In this document: positions 49,712 to 60,889 of the stretch, in pieces
How positions within the stretch are numbered: the stretch's first letter is position 1
How the letters are laid out: every line of letters begins with the position of its first letter
Source: Orbilia blumenaviensis
Lineage: Eukaryota > Ascomycota > Orbiliomycetes > Orbiliales > Orbiliaceae
Direction: 5' to 3'
Length of the DNA stretch: 64,000 bases
NCBI GenBank assembly: GCA_036872755.1
Contig: JAVHNS010000003.1
Location: 124,001-188,000 of the forward strand
Translations under genes and position numbers: made by a program
The notes under the pieces: model-generated
What the model was told of the DNA's origin: nothing
Seen by the model: only the letters and a program-made list of their open reading frames with translations
The model's database searches: none

Positions 49712-51907
49712 ATGAGGGTTTCGCTTCTTCTTCCCGTTGCTTCCGCGGCGTTTGTCGCTGCCAACTTCATCGTCATTCCGGACGAACAGACAGTCAAGCT
49801 TGTCGCTTTCAACAGAAACCAGGCTCCGATCGCTCCCGATGACAAGCCGGCTGTTGTTGAACCTGAGAAACCGCATCATCGTGATGGTAAGCCATGTCAC
49901 GAGAAGGATGATGTGCATAGTCGCCACGGGCTTCACCCCCAATTTATCCTTCGGGAGCGCTACGCTGAAAGCGGCTTCTACAACGTCCCTGCCTTCGACA
50001 CGGCCTCTGTAGAGGGCTTTGGCCAAGCAAACATCTTTGATAGCGAGGCAAAGTTTGAACCATCTGCATTTTTTCACTTCTATAGACCAACTGGAGAACA
50101 TCACCATAGGCATGGAGGACCACACGGAGGACCCCGCGAAGGACCGCATTCTCGACCACACCCAGGTCCACTTGAAGGGCCACGCAAAGGACCGACTCGT
50201 GGCCCGCGTGGACCACCATATGGAAGTCCACGCGAAGATCCGCATGGGTTCTCACGTAGACGCCCGGAGGAATGGCCTCCAAAGCCACCAGGTGATAGGC
50301 CGCCGCGTTATCGACCATTACCAAGGGAACCAAGGGAACCTAGAGACGAGCCACCATCATGGCCACCAAGGCCTCCAAGAGAGCCGGGTCATAAACCACC
50401 ACCGCCGCATTGGGATTTACCAAGGGATCCAGAAGAGCCTGGATTTCCTGGTGATAGACGTCCGCCACGTTGGGGCCCACCAAGCAGACCTGGAGAGCCG
50501 AGGGACGAGCCCAGACATGAGCCACCAGAGTTCCCAAAACCTCCACCACCTCGCTGGGGACCACCCCGAGATTACCCAGATAATCCGGATAGTAGAAATC
50601 CACCTCATTGGGGTCCACCGAGAAGGCCAGGCGAACCAGGCGAAGAACCACCGCACCGTGAACCGCTTCCACACTGGCCGCCAGAACATGGCCCGCCTGA
50701 TTATCCGGAAAAAGAACCAAAGCACCCACCCCCACATCGTGGATGGAAGCCACATCCACCTAACGAGACTATCTGGCAATTGATCTCTAAGTCTGAACAT
50801 ACCACGAAGTTCGCAGAGATCGTTTCTGAGCATGAAGAGCTTGTTGCAATTCTCAATGGTACCCTCGCGAATCACACACTCTTCGTGCCTACGAATCAGG
50901 CTTTCGAGAAGTTCAAGAAAGCACCGAAGGACTGGAAGCCTCCAAAGGATTTAGTGAAGAAATTTCTTACGTATCATATCAGCAATGACGTATATTCGGC
51001 CTTCAAGCTACTCCTTGGGCATACCATACCATCCGCTTTAGATGGGGGTGATATCGGCGGTGCTCAAAGAATCCGCGTCGCTCTAGGCCCTGGTGGCCTT
51101 GCTGTTAACTTTTACAGCCGCATAGTCGCTGCCGACATCGTAAGTTTACGCGTGGCAAATTCGTAATAATTTAAGTCCTCTAATACTAATATTATTCGCC
51201 AGTTTGCAACAAACGGGGTTATCCATGCTGTGGACTCTGTTCTCTTCCCTCCCCCACCGGTCGGTCGGATTATTCAATTCTTCCCTTCTGAATTCAGCAC
51301 CTTCCTTCTGGCTGTTCACCTTACCAACCTAACTCATGAAATTCCGCATGAACATACTGGCGGAACCCTCTTTGCACCTCCAAACGATGCCTTCCAAAAG
51401 CTTGGACCAAAGATCAATGCTTTCCTATTCTCGCCATGGGGTAGAAAGTACCTTAAAGCCCTTCTCAAATACCATGTTGTTGTCAATGAGACTTTGTACT
51501 CTGACGCATATTACCACCCCGGATCGAAGAGCGAGGTCAAGGCTAAAGATATTCCCAAGGGACACTATCACGTCGATCTCCCAACCCTCCTGGAAGGCAA
51601 ACATCTCAGCATCGACATCTCTCGATTCGGCGGTTTGATTACCATTCTTATCAATAGCCAATCTTCTGTCAAAGTTCAGGATATCATCGCTAAGGATGGT
51701 GTTATTCAAGTCGTCTCAAACGTCCTTATCCCACCCAAGAAACCACCAACCGGTGACTTGGGTGCTCAGGAGGCCAAAGCGATCGATGATGCTGAGGACC
51801 TCGAGAACACCATGGGAATGACACTTCGGCAATTCCGCCAGCGATTTGAGGGCTTGTTAGAGGATGATGGAGTCACTGAAAAATACGGAGGGGAGTGGGA
51901 GGACTAG
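49712..51907 (+). CDS. Secreted fasciclin (FAS1) two-domain protein with Pro/His-rich spacer
   Basis: Two exons (49712-51139, 51203-51907) with a 63-nt intron give 710 residues. The first 18 or so residues are a signal peptide (MRVSLLLPVASAAFVAA). Residues about 130-350 are a low-complexity spacer rich in Pro, His, Gly, Arg and Glu, with recurring RWGPP/HWGPP units. Two FAS1 domains follow: about 352-490, with FVPTNQAF and then GVIHAVDSVLFPP, and about 491-655, with LFAPPNDAF and then GVIQVVSNVLIPPK. FAS1 domains mediate adhesion to cells or matrix, so this is probably an extracellular or wall-associated adhesive protein. The C-terminus is hydrophilic and acidic, with no GPI signal. The spacer biases all six frames, which explains long false frames on both strands. 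Confidence 0.9.
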
Positions 51908-52728
51908 ATTGGCCAATTCATTTCCGAAATCTTTCGACGCTGAAATAAATATGATCGTCTCGTGCCTAAACCTTTTGCACAAAATGACCACAGGCTTACA
52001 ATCGATTCTAAAAAAAAGAAACGCAAATCGGAGATAAAAAAAAGAAAAAGAAAAAAGGAGGAAGTTCCTACATCTCGCAGGGCGTTGGAGGAATTTCGGT
52101 TCTCAAAATACCTGGCAGATCAAATTAACACCGGGAAACAGGAGCGGGAAAGAAGTATTATTTCTAGCGATTTGGTTGCTGTCATGTAATCGCACGATCC
52201 TTTTGGTGCCGATGGTTAACTATTCCACTCCGCATGTGTCTCGTTAAGAATACTAGCTTTATTTCAATAGCAATATTAAATTGATTCTACGTTCGTATTG
52301 ATATCGCCCGATACTAAAGATCAGCGGCAAGTATCTTCGTAAAGCACAACGTTTCCAAAAGTACAATTGTCAAGTGTATGCAGTACCACGACTGAATATT
52401 CAGCACCCTAAAATTCAACACCTTACCGTGTTGTAATACCCCCCACAACAACTTGCCAGTTTCGATCCTTGGCAATAGATGTTATTTTGTTACTATATTA
52501 AACAATTAAATTACATACTATATAACGTGAAATGTCACTTTAATTATGCGCAATCGGTAGTTATTCCGCATGGATGAATCTTAATATCATTGACCAAATA
52601 TTGCGTAGCCTGCTATATATACCGCTACCATTATACATGTTCTGTCCATAAATGAACGCCGTTTCATGAATTCACGCAACCAACAAATCAACAGCCTCAA
52701 TTATTTCCGAGTAGATAATTACTTTAAG
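51908..52728. other. Intergenic region between converging genes
   Basis: AT-rich 3' flanks of the fasciclin gene and of the coiled-coil gene to the right. A short A/G-rich frame at 51962-52189 translates to Lys/Arg-rich low complexity and is not supported. Confidence 0.55.
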
Positions 52729-54648
52729 CTAGTTTGAATGACCGAGTCCGGAAGTATATGGTGGGGGCTGTTGACGGTCGGGGTTCAATGGGGAATCATC
52801 CGTTAATGTGGGATAAATTCTCTTACATTCTTCGAAAAGCCGTACCTTACTCTGTAAGGAGTACTTGATTAGCATTGATTGGCACATCAGAGTGCTTGGT
52901 TCACCGTAGCCACCTACCTCGTGTACGGATTTTGCAATTCCAGATTCAGCGCTGCCTTGGTAAAGTGTTAAATCGCCTATGCTTCGTTCAATGTACTCCT
53001 GATCGGAGAGCATCAAGGGACTCCGATTGCTAAGCCTGCTGATGAGCTGGAATCCCTGGAACAGTTCATTTTGAGAGATGCTAGAGTATATCTTCGCCTT
53101 CGCATGGACCACTAAAGCAAATGCCTTAATTTGGCGAGCCATTTCTAACAGCTCCTCAAAGTCGTCTTCATCTGCTTCGCCGTTCTCGGTTGCCTCGCTC
53201 TCCAATACGAACTTGTGGAACTCTTCATTGCACCTCTCGGAAAGCATTGCAATTTGGTCAGATAAACAACTGAAATACTGAACCATTTGGCGGACGTGGT
53301 GTTGAAGAAGTGAAAGATTTTCAAGGGCGACAGTCACTGCCTTGCAAACTTCATCCTGTATTTTGTTAGCTACCTCGGACCTGGGCCCGGCGTCGAGATT
53401 AGATCCCTACGTCGATATTGATGGTTTTCAAGCTCGTACCCATTTCTGAGTCTCAGATTTTGCAGCATTCACGCCCTCTTGGACTGTAATTAGCTCTCTT
53501 TCAAGATCCCTGAGCATCTTTGTTTGGAGTTCGAGCCTATGCTCCGCCTCTCGAGCACTTCGGTTTTTGCTGTAGACGTTGAATCCTTCGCATATACCAA
53601 ATAAGGCTAATCCTAGCACCCCTGTTGCCGCACCAATGGCAAACTTCCCTACCACTAAGATGGATTAATTAGAATATATATGCTTATATGTTGCTGCTGG
53701 CCTTGTCCGAAAATGATGACTTGGGAAACTAACAGCCTCCAGCTGATCGAAGCTGGTTGTATGATTCGGCTGCCGCGTTCTGTGCACGCTGGGCAGTCAT
53801 AGCAGCGCTCTCGAACTCATTCTTTGCATCTACAGTCTCCCTCTGAACTTTATTGTAGGTTCGATCCATTTGCTGCTCATGCTCCATCTTTTCGTTGTAA
53901 GTTTTCTGTGTTTGAACTACTCTTCATCAGCAACCCGGCTACTCAATTTCTCCACTCAGTTATAGAGGGCCGGCTGGCCTACCTTGCTTTGATGCCACAG
54001 CTTCATGCAGAATATCAGTTTTGTCTTTCCACTCTTTGAAAGCTGCTTCAGTAAGTTCGCCCTCAGCCTTTGAAAGCTGCACTTGCTGCTCGAGGCCACG
54101 CAGCGCTCTTTCGAGGCGCTTTCTTGCTCGAGGGTCTTTTTTGCCAAAGTTCTTGATGATTCTATCAATCTATATACCAAATTTCCGTGCGAAACTATTA
54201 TTAGCTCGTTATTCCAAGAAGTTCTGTATAAATTTATAAACATCGACTTACATAACCTTCAGCCCTACCTATCTCCTCTGCTCGGATTGATATCTTATAG
54301 GTATCGGAATGGGCTTGTTGGAATGCTGACTGGCCGTGGTTGGAAAGATGCAAAAGATTAGATAGTAATCCTTTGTTCCTACGTGACTTTTAGCAGGCGC
54401 CTCATGAGAAAACATATAAATTGATTTTAGACTTTGGTAATTGCCAAAGAAATCGCGGACTACTTCATCCGGCGATGGTTTACAAGATCTTACGCCAATC
54501 TAGTGTCCTGGAGCTCCATTGAGATAATCTCCTTTTTGGTAGCCAATGCAGCGCAAAGACCCATTATTCGGATCAACTTTGGGGCTGCTTGGAGGTCCTT
54601 AGTCCAGTCATCCGTTAGGACTGAACTGATAATAGATCCAACCTCCAT
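52729..54648 (-). CDS. Coiled-coil protein with central hydrophobic segment (possible alpha-pore-former-like component)
   Basis: Seven exons (54494-54648, 54252-54378, 53983-54169, 53734-53916, 53440-53654, 52918-53355, 52729-52851) join to 475 residues. The last intron (52852-52917, 66 nt) is in frame and stop-free; keeping it gives 497 residues, but its GTAGGT donor, GCTAAT branch site and TTACAG acceptor look real. No signal peptide is present. Residues about 90-215 form heptad-rich helices (Gln, Lys, Glu, Ala), then a Gly/Ala-rich hydrophobic stretch (about 218-238, around GAATGVLGLALFGI), then another long coiled coil to about 280 and a helical domain to about 420. The tail is Pro-rich. 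The start lies 910 nt from a divergently transcribed gene of similar layout. The architecture resembles ClyA/XaxAB-type two-component alpha-helical pore-formers; a structural coiled-coil membrane protein is the alternative. Confidence 0.75.
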
Positions 54649-55558
54649 TTTGAAGCTTTCAAAGTGTTTGAATGAATTATAATTATTTGGGGTTATTGAA
54701 AGACATATGCGTGGAAATTATGGCAGCGACTTGATCGGGTCAAGGTCTGTGAGACTTATCTGATATAAGATTTTGCTATTTTCTGGTCTGGTGGCATTTT
54801 TTATTCCGCAACGATCTAGATACGTTGGTGCAGGCAAGGCGATTTCCGAAACGAGGCGTTTTAGGTATTGTAGCCTGAAAACGCGGAGGCAACATTTAAT
54901 TCGTGACCCAATGTGGGAATGCTCCACTGCATATGCGCATTTATGCGCCTATGCGAAGAGCAGCAGCATTGTGGCACACACAACCAATCGGTACTGAGTA
55001 TCATATTTTTGGGTGCACTTTTCGATTTACACTAGAGATTTCAAAGCACAGCACAGAACTCTGAAATTTGATAGCCGTTCTACAATACGTGCGTACAAGC
55101 TGCAGCTAACGCTGGATTGCAGCTAGAAGGAAAAACCCGGATTTCAGTTTGTAAATCTTGCAGGGTCTCGACATCCATTTGTATGTGTAAGTACAAGTAC
55201 CTCAGGTTTCACAAGATCGACTAATTCTTGCCGCTGTAGCCGTGAGGGTTGCAAGTACTATGAATTGGTTGGTTGATATTTAGTAGGCACGATTTGCAGG
55301 AACTCACATGTGTACACTTAGGGGCGGAGTTTGCGCACATGTAGTTGGAGCGTTCCTAAAAAAAGTGAGCCTATATATCTCTATATATAGCAGGATATAG
55401 CGCGCTAAAGCTAGGTTCTACGAGTGGCCATATACCGAGACTTTACCAATGGACGGAAATATCAGCAGTATCTAATCTTAATTTCGTGGCTAACATAGCC
55501 TTCTTCGTCGATATACCAACCTCAACCCAAATAATCACTATCATATTCAAGTTTTAGG
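54649..55558. promoter_or_regulatory. Shared divergent promoter region of the coiled-coil gene pair
   Basis: This 910-nt stretch lies between two start codons that face outward and must hold both promoters. No protein-coding frame is supported in it. CTATATATCTCTATATATAG at about 55371-55390 is an AT-rich inverted sequence about 170 nt upstream of the plus-strand start. Confidence 0.5.
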
Positions 55559-56877
55559 ATGTCATCGTCGGATTTTCATATCCAGGTGAAAGAACTTGAG
55601 GATGAACTCAACAAAGCGGAGCAAAATATCTATAGATTAGAGAAAGAGCAGCGAGAGCAGATAACCAGGCTTGAGGAAGAATATAAAAGTAAACTGGGGC
55701 ATGCAGGCAATGATCTGTTCCGGTTCATAAAGTGCATATCAGATATCGATTCTCTTCTCTTAGAAGAATACAGTAATGCTCGGGAGGACAAAGAGCTTGA
55801 AACATACCTCGATGAATCTGAGGATACCATCGTATCTCTAAATCGAACACTAGGGCAATCATTCGAAGGTTTAGAGGACTGCTTGGTCAGAGGCAAGAAG
55901 CAGTTAACGCAGGACCAGGAGAAAGCGGTAGAAGAGGGCACTTCACGAATGGGCATCTTGAATGGCAAGATCACGGATACACAGGATGAAATTAAGCGGC
56001 AAATTAAAAGAACCGAAAGTGATATAGATGTATCTAACCGAGAAAAGTCCGACGCAGAACGAAGGAGGTCGGAACTACAGCGAGGTATCAAAGATTTGGA
56101 AAGGCGCTTGTCTCAGCTTCACGAAAGGAACGGCGTGGTCATTGGTGTAAGTATGGAATTTTTCTGTGCATTGGCGCGCTCTGCTGATAATGTTAATTTT
56201 GTTTAGACGACTATCGGTGGGGGTGCGCTTGCAGTTTTCGGGGCGTTGCTTACTCCAGTGTTCCCACCAGCTGGCCTCGGTATGGTAGCGGCGGGGAGCA
56301 GCATGGCAATCGGAAGCGGGGTAGCTATTGGGTACGTCTTCAAACCGAGTAAATAAGTTGCAACATTTATGCATATGTTGCTAACAGGCTGGTGCCAAAC
56401 CTTAGAGATACCCAAGGGAAAATCAATGCTACAAGAAACGATATAGGACACACAAACGACAATATAAACCGCCTCAGACAGACAATTGAGTCACTAGCAG
56501 CAAAGGTCCCCCAGCTTAGGGCTGACTTGGGGCTCTTCGATGGCCTCGTAACGAAGGTTAAATGTCTAAGCGAGAAATCAAATACATTGTATCACTTCGT
56601 TCATGAGCATGTTACAGCACTGACTGCGGCAAAAGATTCCATATCCATTGGGGAAAATAAAATTAAGGAATTGGGTGCGGACCTCCAGGGTTTAGGGTAC
56701 GCTGGAACTCGAGGAGAGCTTGCTCAAAAATTGGAAACTGTGATTGAGAAATTTAGGGATGGGAGATCCCAACTCGAGGGTGGAGCAGATCCACCTGAGA
56801 TGGGACGGATGCTTTTGATGGTGGGGGATCTCGCAGGAGATACCGACGAAGTACTCGCTATCATGGATTCTATTTGA
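55559..56877 (+). CDS. Coiled-coil / hydrophobic hairpin / coiled-coil protein (possible alpha-pore-former-like component)
   Basis: Three exons (55559-56146, 56207-56331, 56388-56877), introns 60 and 56 nt, give 400 residues. No signal peptide is present. Residues 5-195 are almost continuous heptads rich in Glu, Lys, Arg and Leu. Exon 2 encodes a single compact hydrophobic Gly/Ala-rich module (about 197-238) with a central PPAG turn, shaped like a membrane hairpin. Residues about 240-395 are again helical and coiled-coil-prone. This long-coil, hairpin, long-coil plan is shared with subunits of ClyA/Hbl/XaxAB-type alpha pore-forming systems and with the neighbouring divergent gene. No pairwise identity to a named family could be checked here, so function is inference. 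Other possibilities include an organelle-tethering or cytoskeletal coiled-coil protein. Confidence 0.78.
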
Positions 56878-57953
56878 GTTAGAATTGTTCGATAGTAGTG
56901 TTCTCGGATTCACAACCCAAAGATTTATATTTATAACTAGCTACCTAATTAGGCTTTTGTTACCTCGTACTCAACTTTCGCACAGAGTAAGTTTTTGATT
57001 ATGCTTGATATCTATTATTTTCAAACGTTTCTCGGAGCTGGGTTCGACTATACCACGAGACCAGGTTCGACTAGTTAAAGACGGACTGGTCTCGCAAACC
57101 AGCCTCAAGGCGGACTATATGTCTTTGAGGAATAGGTCGCATCGTGTATCAATTTTAGTGGCTCGGAAAGCTGGTAATCGGGATATTCTGGACATATCTC
57201 GGTCTAGTGGATGGATCCTGGTCTATATCCACGGTCTACGTAAGGCACTCGAGTGGCATAAAAGGAGAAGCGAAATACCTGGTGTGTTAACTGTATTTTG
57301 CTACTCTTTCTATGTCACCCCAGTGCTAGGGCGGTTTGTGTGAGGGACACATGGAATGTCATGATACCACCCCGCCACGAATTGCGAGGTAACTGTGTAA
57401 CTTTGCATGCAACCCCGCTGATAAAGGAACTATTCCCCGATTTCTCCGCCTTTCTTCTCTTCTGTATGTCTTCTAATGAACGACTAGCCGGGGTGTGGTA
57501 TCAAGTGTTTTTAAATAGGTATTAAAGCGGAGGCGGGAGGCATGCCTTATAAACGGCTAGCCGGGAACGTTAAAAACCGAGAGGTTATCGGTTAAGCGTT
57601 TAGAACAATGCCAGGGATCGCAGAGACTGACGTAGGTAGTAGGTAACATTAGGAAGTCGTCCTGCGCGTGCCTATATACCCTGCCCTAGCACACACCCAA
57701 CAACAAAAAATGAATCCCAGGTCAGGATGCAACTTTGCACGCGTAAGTTTCCGATGAGAGGGGAACATTCCTCAGGTCTCAGCGAGCTTGTGCAGGTCGG
57801 TCATAGTATTTAAAGACGTCGGTATCCCCGCATACCATAGGTATTATGAGATTCCCTTGATTTTAATAATTAATAACATTCTAACCCATACTTTAAGCTT
57901 TCAAGACTCTGAGAGAAGGCCTGGAAGTACCCTGATATAATCAATCGATCAAA
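56878..57953. other. Intergenic region, no supported gene
   Basis: Frames at 57005-57343 and 57298-57525 lack domains and splice support. The rest is AT-rich promoter DNA of the next secreted-protein gene. Confidence 0.5.
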
Positions 57954-58548
57954 ATGAAGTTTCTGTTCACAATATTAATGGCGTTGTTATGCCTCGCCAC
58001 TCCTGCCTCCGCAATTAAAAACACGACCAGGAAGTTTCATTTAAAAACGAAGCTCTTGGGGCCCGTTTATGAACGTTCCAAGTTCAATGGCCTCTTCGGT
58101 AACCACCTCCCTTTTAAACAAACGACGTTACATGCCAAAATACTTACCTCATATCCTACCAGTTTATTCCTATCACACCGGAGCGGGACTTTCGGACGCT
58201 TGCTTTGATACTGATCCAATCCCAAACGGCAATGGTATCGCCTTCCTAAACAAAACTAGTGGGAACGTGATTTTTGACCTCTCTTCGGACTTTCCCTGGG
58301 GCTTGTCACGCGCCTACGACACCCGCTATAATCAATGGGAGTCAGTAACTATTAATGCTGGAGAGGGAGAAGGCGGGTATAAGTTTAATGCCAGTGGGCT
58401 AGTAAGACCTGGTGACAGTTCTTTTGGAGGCTGGATGGTCTGCGATTGGGCGCATGCTACTCCGCAGTTGTTTTGGAGATATGCGTACTATGCAAAGAAC
58501 CTGCCGAGGAGTTGCGCAAATGTGGAGTTGCATCCAATATATCTCTAA
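57954..58548 (+). CDS. Small secreted protein of a fungus-specific family
   Basis: Two exons (57954-58098, 58163-58548) with a 64-nt intron give 176 residues. A 20-residue signal peptide ends PASA. The mature part opens with KFHLKTKLLG, followed across the intron by VYSYHTGAGLSDA, then a beta-rich stretch (FDLSSDFPWGL, WESVTINAG) and FGGWMVCDWAHATPQLFW near the end, with a terminal SCANVELHPIYL. This pattern recurs in small secreted ascomycete proteins that I recall as a domain of unknown function (possibly DUF7907); the number is not certain. Three cysteines remain in the mature chain. It may be a wall, adhesion or effector-like protein; no activity can be assigned. Confidence 0.82.
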
Positions 58549-59150
58549 GTCACTCGAAACTACCGGGTGGGGTTAAGAAATAATGCCACAAGGATAAAGT
58601 AATATTGCCTACGTTATCAGGTAGTTAGAGTGCTACGATCTCATAACCGACAGTTGATTCTTTCATAAGGGCCATATATACTCGGGTAGAGATACACACA
58701 CATATGCATAGTGTAAATTAGTGGATTTTGCAATAGATTTAGTGGCATTATGGAACGAACGACTAGTCCACCAAAGAGCTGAGATGGCATCGTAGTTACA
58801 TGTCTGCTTTCTACTCCTATCATCTTTTCTGGTGAAAGGTCTCCGAATAACCTGTAGGGGTGGTCTCGTTGGCCAGCCTTCACGAAGTTAGCCCGGCCGA
58901 AGCTAAGGTCAAGAATGGATTAATACTTGGCCAAAAGCGGTGGCAACGCAATCGCCCTGTTGCATTTTCCTGAACCCCATTTGCGGCCGACGACCTGTCG
59001 CACATGACATCAACTGACTACTCAGCCTTGTGGGCCCGTCAACGTCTTAAATTCTCTGTCTTATACGGACCACGGTATTTTAATACTCTTCAGTCACCAT
59101 TATACCCTCAGAACTCAGCCAATTCAAGGTTCTCAAACCTCATCAAGACA
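58549..59150. other. Intergenic region upstream of the F-box gene
   Basis: AT-rich sequence without a supported gene. The in-frame upstream ATG at 59004 belongs to the extended reading of the F-box frame. Confidence 0.5.
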
Positions 59151-59852
59151 ATGCCTCTCCTCTCACTCCCCGTCGAGCTCCAAACACAGATTCTAACAAA
59201 CCTAGACTGGGACGACCACTGTCGCTGCTTCTACGTCTGCAAACTCTGGGGGTCTATAATTCTCTCTAGTAAATCATTAAAGGGGCGGTGGTACACTCAT
59301 GTTACCACCCCTGATGCTGAATCCGGGCTTCACGCTATCTTTACAACCCCCGGGCTGGAGTACGTCTACACAGCAGATGGGTTTCGGGTTATACTACCTC
59401 CTGCCGTCATTCCGGCTTCGGGTTCAACCTCAGAGGTTACGGATAAAGGCTACAGGATGCGCCTGACATCTAAATTTCCACTTCTACAAGAGCCAGTACT
59501 TGAGGTCCCTGAGCCGGGGTCAAATGTGCAGGAGGTAGCTCATAATATCTATCTTTTGGGGATACCGCTGTGTGGGGATGGGATGATTAAAATTCCTTGG
59601 GATCAGTTGAATGGTGTTACAGTTGAGGAGACGGGATATGTGCGTGCGTCTGTCACGACTGTTTTGGAGTTCTTAGAGGAGCTGGTATGGCCGGAACCGG
59701 ATATACCACCCGAGAAGGGACAGGAGTATAAGTTCAAGTTTTGGTTCAATGGGAACATACCCTGGATAGTGGGATTAAAAGAAATTTTAACTCACACTGT
59801 AAAGCAGGGTGAATTTATGGTTACACGAGACCAGTTTGGTCTTAAATATTAG
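59151..59852 (+). CDS. F-box protein
   Basis: Single-exon frame of 233 residues from the ATG at 59151. An upstream in-frame ATG at 59004 would add 49 residues without recognisable content, so the internal start just before the F-box is preferred. Residues about 2-42 form the F-box: LLSLPVELQTQILTNLDWDD, then CFYVCKLWGSII. This should bind Skp1 and place the protein as substrate receptor of an SCF ubiquitin ligase. The remaining 190 residues carry no repeat domain (no LRR, WD40 or Kelch) and are unrecognised. It looks intact, unlike the F-box relic at 4.1 kb. Confidence 0.75.
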   Translation: MPLLSLPVELQTQILTNLDWDDHCRCFYVCKLWGSIILSSKSLKGRWYTHVTTPDAESGLHAIFTTPGLEYVYTADGFRVILPPAVIPASGSTSEVTDKGYRMRLTSKFPLLQEPVLEVPEPGSNVQEVAHNIYLLGIPLCGDGMIKIPWDQLNGVTVEETGYVRASVTTVLEFLEELVWPEPDIPPEKGQEYKFKFWFNGNIPWIVGLKEILTHTVKQGEFMVTRDQFGLKY

Positions 59853-60119
59853 ATTAAACGACGCGGTGTATAGTGTCAATAGATAGGAATACAGAATACA
59901 AAGAATGTTGCAATTTATACCACACATGCACAGCGGCGGGTTCTGTATTTCGAATTTCTCAGGAAATCACAACCTGGGGCCGTGAAGTTGTCAGGTGCGA
60001 ACCAAGCGACCGAATCGCCTGTTGCTAATGTTGGAACATCCGCATTCCGCTGGCCGGAGTCCAGTCGAATATAACTTAACAAATATCATCTAAAGACAAA
60101 CGACATAATCTTTGTATTG

Positions 60120-60640
60120 AGTCAGAGATTATATGATACGCTTTTTGCGGCAGCCAGAAGCCCATAAACAATCCTGGTAATATTCTGCTGCTTCCATACC
60201 AAAGGTAGAGTATCTGTCAATATGTATGGTGGATGCATGACATTAATCTAGTTATATCGTTTGACGTACCGGGCTATTAGGGTTGCTCGCCTCTGATTGT
60301 ACTACGTAGTGAGCCCACGCTGTCTTACATTGGTAGGCGCTATTTACGCTGATGCGGCGTGATGTCGAAGGATGTGGCTCTAAATCCACTCCTATAGCAT
60401 CGAGCGAATTTTCAACTACGACATTTTGCGCCCCCGGTCCGGATACTGTTTTGTAATATCCTGCAATCGTGACAATTTCGGAACAAAATAGAAATGGTGG
60501 TTGATACAACCTTGGTTTTCATGAAGTCGAAAGGAGGCAGGTCAATGCGACAGGAAGTAGCCGTCCCGGGCGGGATATCTGTGGATGTGGTTTTGAAGCT
60601 TAGCAGTGCAGAGGCGAATATTAACTAAGGAATGCTTTTG
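60120..60640 (-). pseudogene. Possible decayed gene for a small secreted protein
   Basis: Reading the minus strand, a hydrophobic leader-like stretch (about 60600-60640), a short Thr/Pro-rich piece, then a coding-like frame at 60252-60509 (around SGPGAQNVVVENSLDAIGVD), then a piece around 60130-60200 with YSTFGMEAAEYYQDC, appear in order. They lie in different frames. Plausible GT and AG sites exist at 60528, 60482 and around 60270/60216, but the phases do not match, so I could not join them. Either frameshifts have broken the gene or my splice choices are wrong. No family is recognised. Confidence 0.3.
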
Positions 60641-60889
60641 AAATTTGCATTGATCAGGATGTGCATCTGCATAACCATGCATTCATGATATCTGATTAGA
60701 AGATGAGCAGAGCTGCAGAGGTAATTTGACTTAGTTGAGGCGATGAAGCTTGGTGTGGTTGGCTAAAAGGGTCCAAGACCAGCTAAGTTAATTCCTCTGA
60801 CCTTCAACGACGAACCTCGTCAAGGAATTAGGCCTGTTATGTTGCATATTTGATCGAGCTGCATCATAACCGACGGGGGTTTTGCTATG

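Noticed and set aside
49484..50783. Long frames opposite and offset to the fasciclin gene (49484-50245 minus, 50019-50783 plus, 50340-50875 minus)
   Set aside because: They are shadows of the Pro/His-rich spacer, whose biased codons keep other frames open. They lack domains, and the fasciclin frame carries clear FAS1 landmarks.
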